From the NCBI GenBank assembly GCA_015478945.1, contig JABUQX010007596.1, forward strand, positions 1 through 20,000: DNA of 20,000 nt. The letters are read 5' to 3'. This DNA is from Trachelipus rathkii. Its lineage: Eukaryota > Arthropoda > Malacostraca > Isopoda > Trachelipodidae. The position numbers were made by a program, and so were the translations under genes. Positions 19,101 through 20,000 of this stretch are shown in pieces. Within the stretch, counting starts at the first letter, position 1. The number at the start of each line of letters is the position of its first letter. The notes beneath the pieces are model-generated. The model was given only the letters and a program-made list of their open reading frames with translations, searched no databases and was not told the DNA's origin.

Positions 19101-20000
19101 GAATTGGAAGAAGAACATGGTTTTTGAAGAAGTAACTGATAAAGGTGAAAGCATTAATGTAGATGGGGTATTAGTGAAAAATTATTGCAGAATTACAAGA
19201 CAAAAATTTAAAGCTGATTGGTAGCTAAAGGATGATGAAGAACAGTGGAAGAAAAAACAGATGCACCAACTGTTTATTGAAGCAATGAAAATGATACTAA
19301 ACATAGCTCTGTAAGAATGGAAAAAAAAAATTAAATGTTATGTATAATGCAGCATACTTGCAAGGAGATATAATAACAAGAAAAGTATATCTAAAAAAAA
19401 ACACCCAGAATTTGATAATGGTAAACTATGGAAATTGAATAAAACAGTATATGGATTGCAAGATGCTGCTATGATGTGGTATTTATCCTTGAAAAGACAA
19501 TTACTTAAGTTAGGTCTAAGACAAAGTAAAATGGAACCTACACTATTTATAAGGAATGATTCAAATAATTGTTAAGCTTGTTATAAAAACATGTAGTTAA
19601 TATATGGATAGGAAGTAAAAATTTGAAAACAATATTATAAAACAAATATAAAAACGTTTTTTATAATTGAAGATGTGCTCAGAATATTTAAAATATTTGT
19701 TTTTAATCTATCTAGAAAAGAAAAATGATAATGATGGAGCAAAATGGTTACTGTTAATGGATTAAATTATGAAATAAAAACAAAGAAATAGAAAACTTAA
19801 TAAAAGAGAGATAAAAAATAGCAGCAATTAATAGGAAAACTAAATTGGAGGCAAGATACAAGCCCGATTTTCTATATAGTTAGTAAAATGAGTAAAGGAG
19901 AAAAAGAACTCAGTATTAAAGATTATAAAGAACTCCTGGAATAAATAAATACAGAAATGAATTAAATATCATACATAAATAATGATTAAAATTGAGAAAT
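19100..20000 (+). pseudogene. Copia-type reverse transcriptase, catalytic Asp residues apparently lost
   Basis: AAYLQGD (about 19351-19370), KVYLKK, then LNKTVYGLQDAAMMWYL (about 19435-19490), LLKLGLRQSKMEPTLFIRND (about 19500-19560) and QQLIGKLNW (about 19823-19850) give the canonical copia RT order. The position before AAYLQG where Asp is expected reads Met. Where YVDD is expected before IWIGS, the frame reads HVVN (19590-19601). All three catalytic Asp residues therefore appear replaced, although local indels could shift this reading. The downstream part (SKMSKGEKEL) leads toward RNase H, which lies outside the window. Confidence 0.82.

Larger units (their letters stand above)
16230..20000 (+). 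mobile_element. Ty1/copia-type LTR retrotransposon, highly decayed, runs off the window
   Basis: Plus-strand fragments occur in copia order: Gag, CCHC zinc knuckle, protease, pre-integrase finger, integrase, then reverse transcriptase. Integrase preceding RT defines the copia group. Nearly every segment carries stops or frameshifts, so it is much older than the gypsy fragment. Several short signatures (DIPLLLDKSAMK, PRPVVGLPLGN, GPAKIMCVDG, HGGTLRSVSKV) match a copia-like lineage that I recall from invertebrate genomes, rather than plant Ty1/copia. The 3' part (rest of RNase H and the LTR) lies beyond position 20000. The sequence is very A-rich, consistent with long AT drift. Confidence 0.88.

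Overview
The window reads as non-coding, repeat-rich DNA from an animal nuclear genome, most likely an arthropod. The clues are a long palindrome, a tRNA-headed SINE, decayed Ty3/gypsy and Ty1/copia retrotransposons, AT microsatellites, and a broken copy of a multi-copy, uncharacterised protein family that I associate mainly with arthropod genomes. I see no intact host gene, no bacterial-type gene organisation, no rRNA, no functional tRNA and no CRISPR array. The species cannot be named from the sequence.

Layout. (1) About 1-5960 has an extreme strand bias on the + strand (G far above C, T at or above A) and no recognisable gene. (2) 6110-6660 is a degenerate array of short G-run/A-run units, followed by an almost pure A/C tract (6780-6926). 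(3) 6930-8570 is AT-rich with a three-copy 54-bp tandem repeat at 7692-7852 and only weak exon-like signals. (4) 8575-9300 (minus) is a broken copy of the arthropod family with the motif PLHIKLGLMKQF. It abuts a + strand ankyrin-repeat fragment (9301-9493), which is cut off by a minus-strand tRNA-derived SINE with a poly-A tail (9494-9688). (5) About 10010-12713 (minus) is a 5'-truncated Ty3/gypsy pol: pre-RT segment, reverse transcriptase (YLDD), RNase H and integrase with an exact D35E spacing, broken by several single-base frameshifts. (6) 12740-14085 is AT-rich with an AT microsatellite.

(7) 14086-14466 is a long imperfect palindrome (arms about 170-180 bp, loop about 33 nt). It is followed by a C-over-G block to about 15130, the opposite skew to the left end of the window. 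(8) 15590-15750 is a second AT microsatellite. (9) 16230 to the right edge (+) is an old Ty1/copia-type element, recognisable from Gag through the CCHC knuckle, protease, pre-integrase finger, integrase and reverse transcriptase. It is riddled with stops and indels, and the RT catalytic aspartates appear lost. The element runs off the window.

Nothing here forms a working pathway; the pieces are a layered record of insertions and decay. The points most worth checking are the palindrome as a possible hairpin-RNA source, the 6-kb strand-skewed block, and the SINE family. Frequent single-base frameshifts at homopolymers could be mutational decay or long-read assembly error; the sequence alone cannot separate these.
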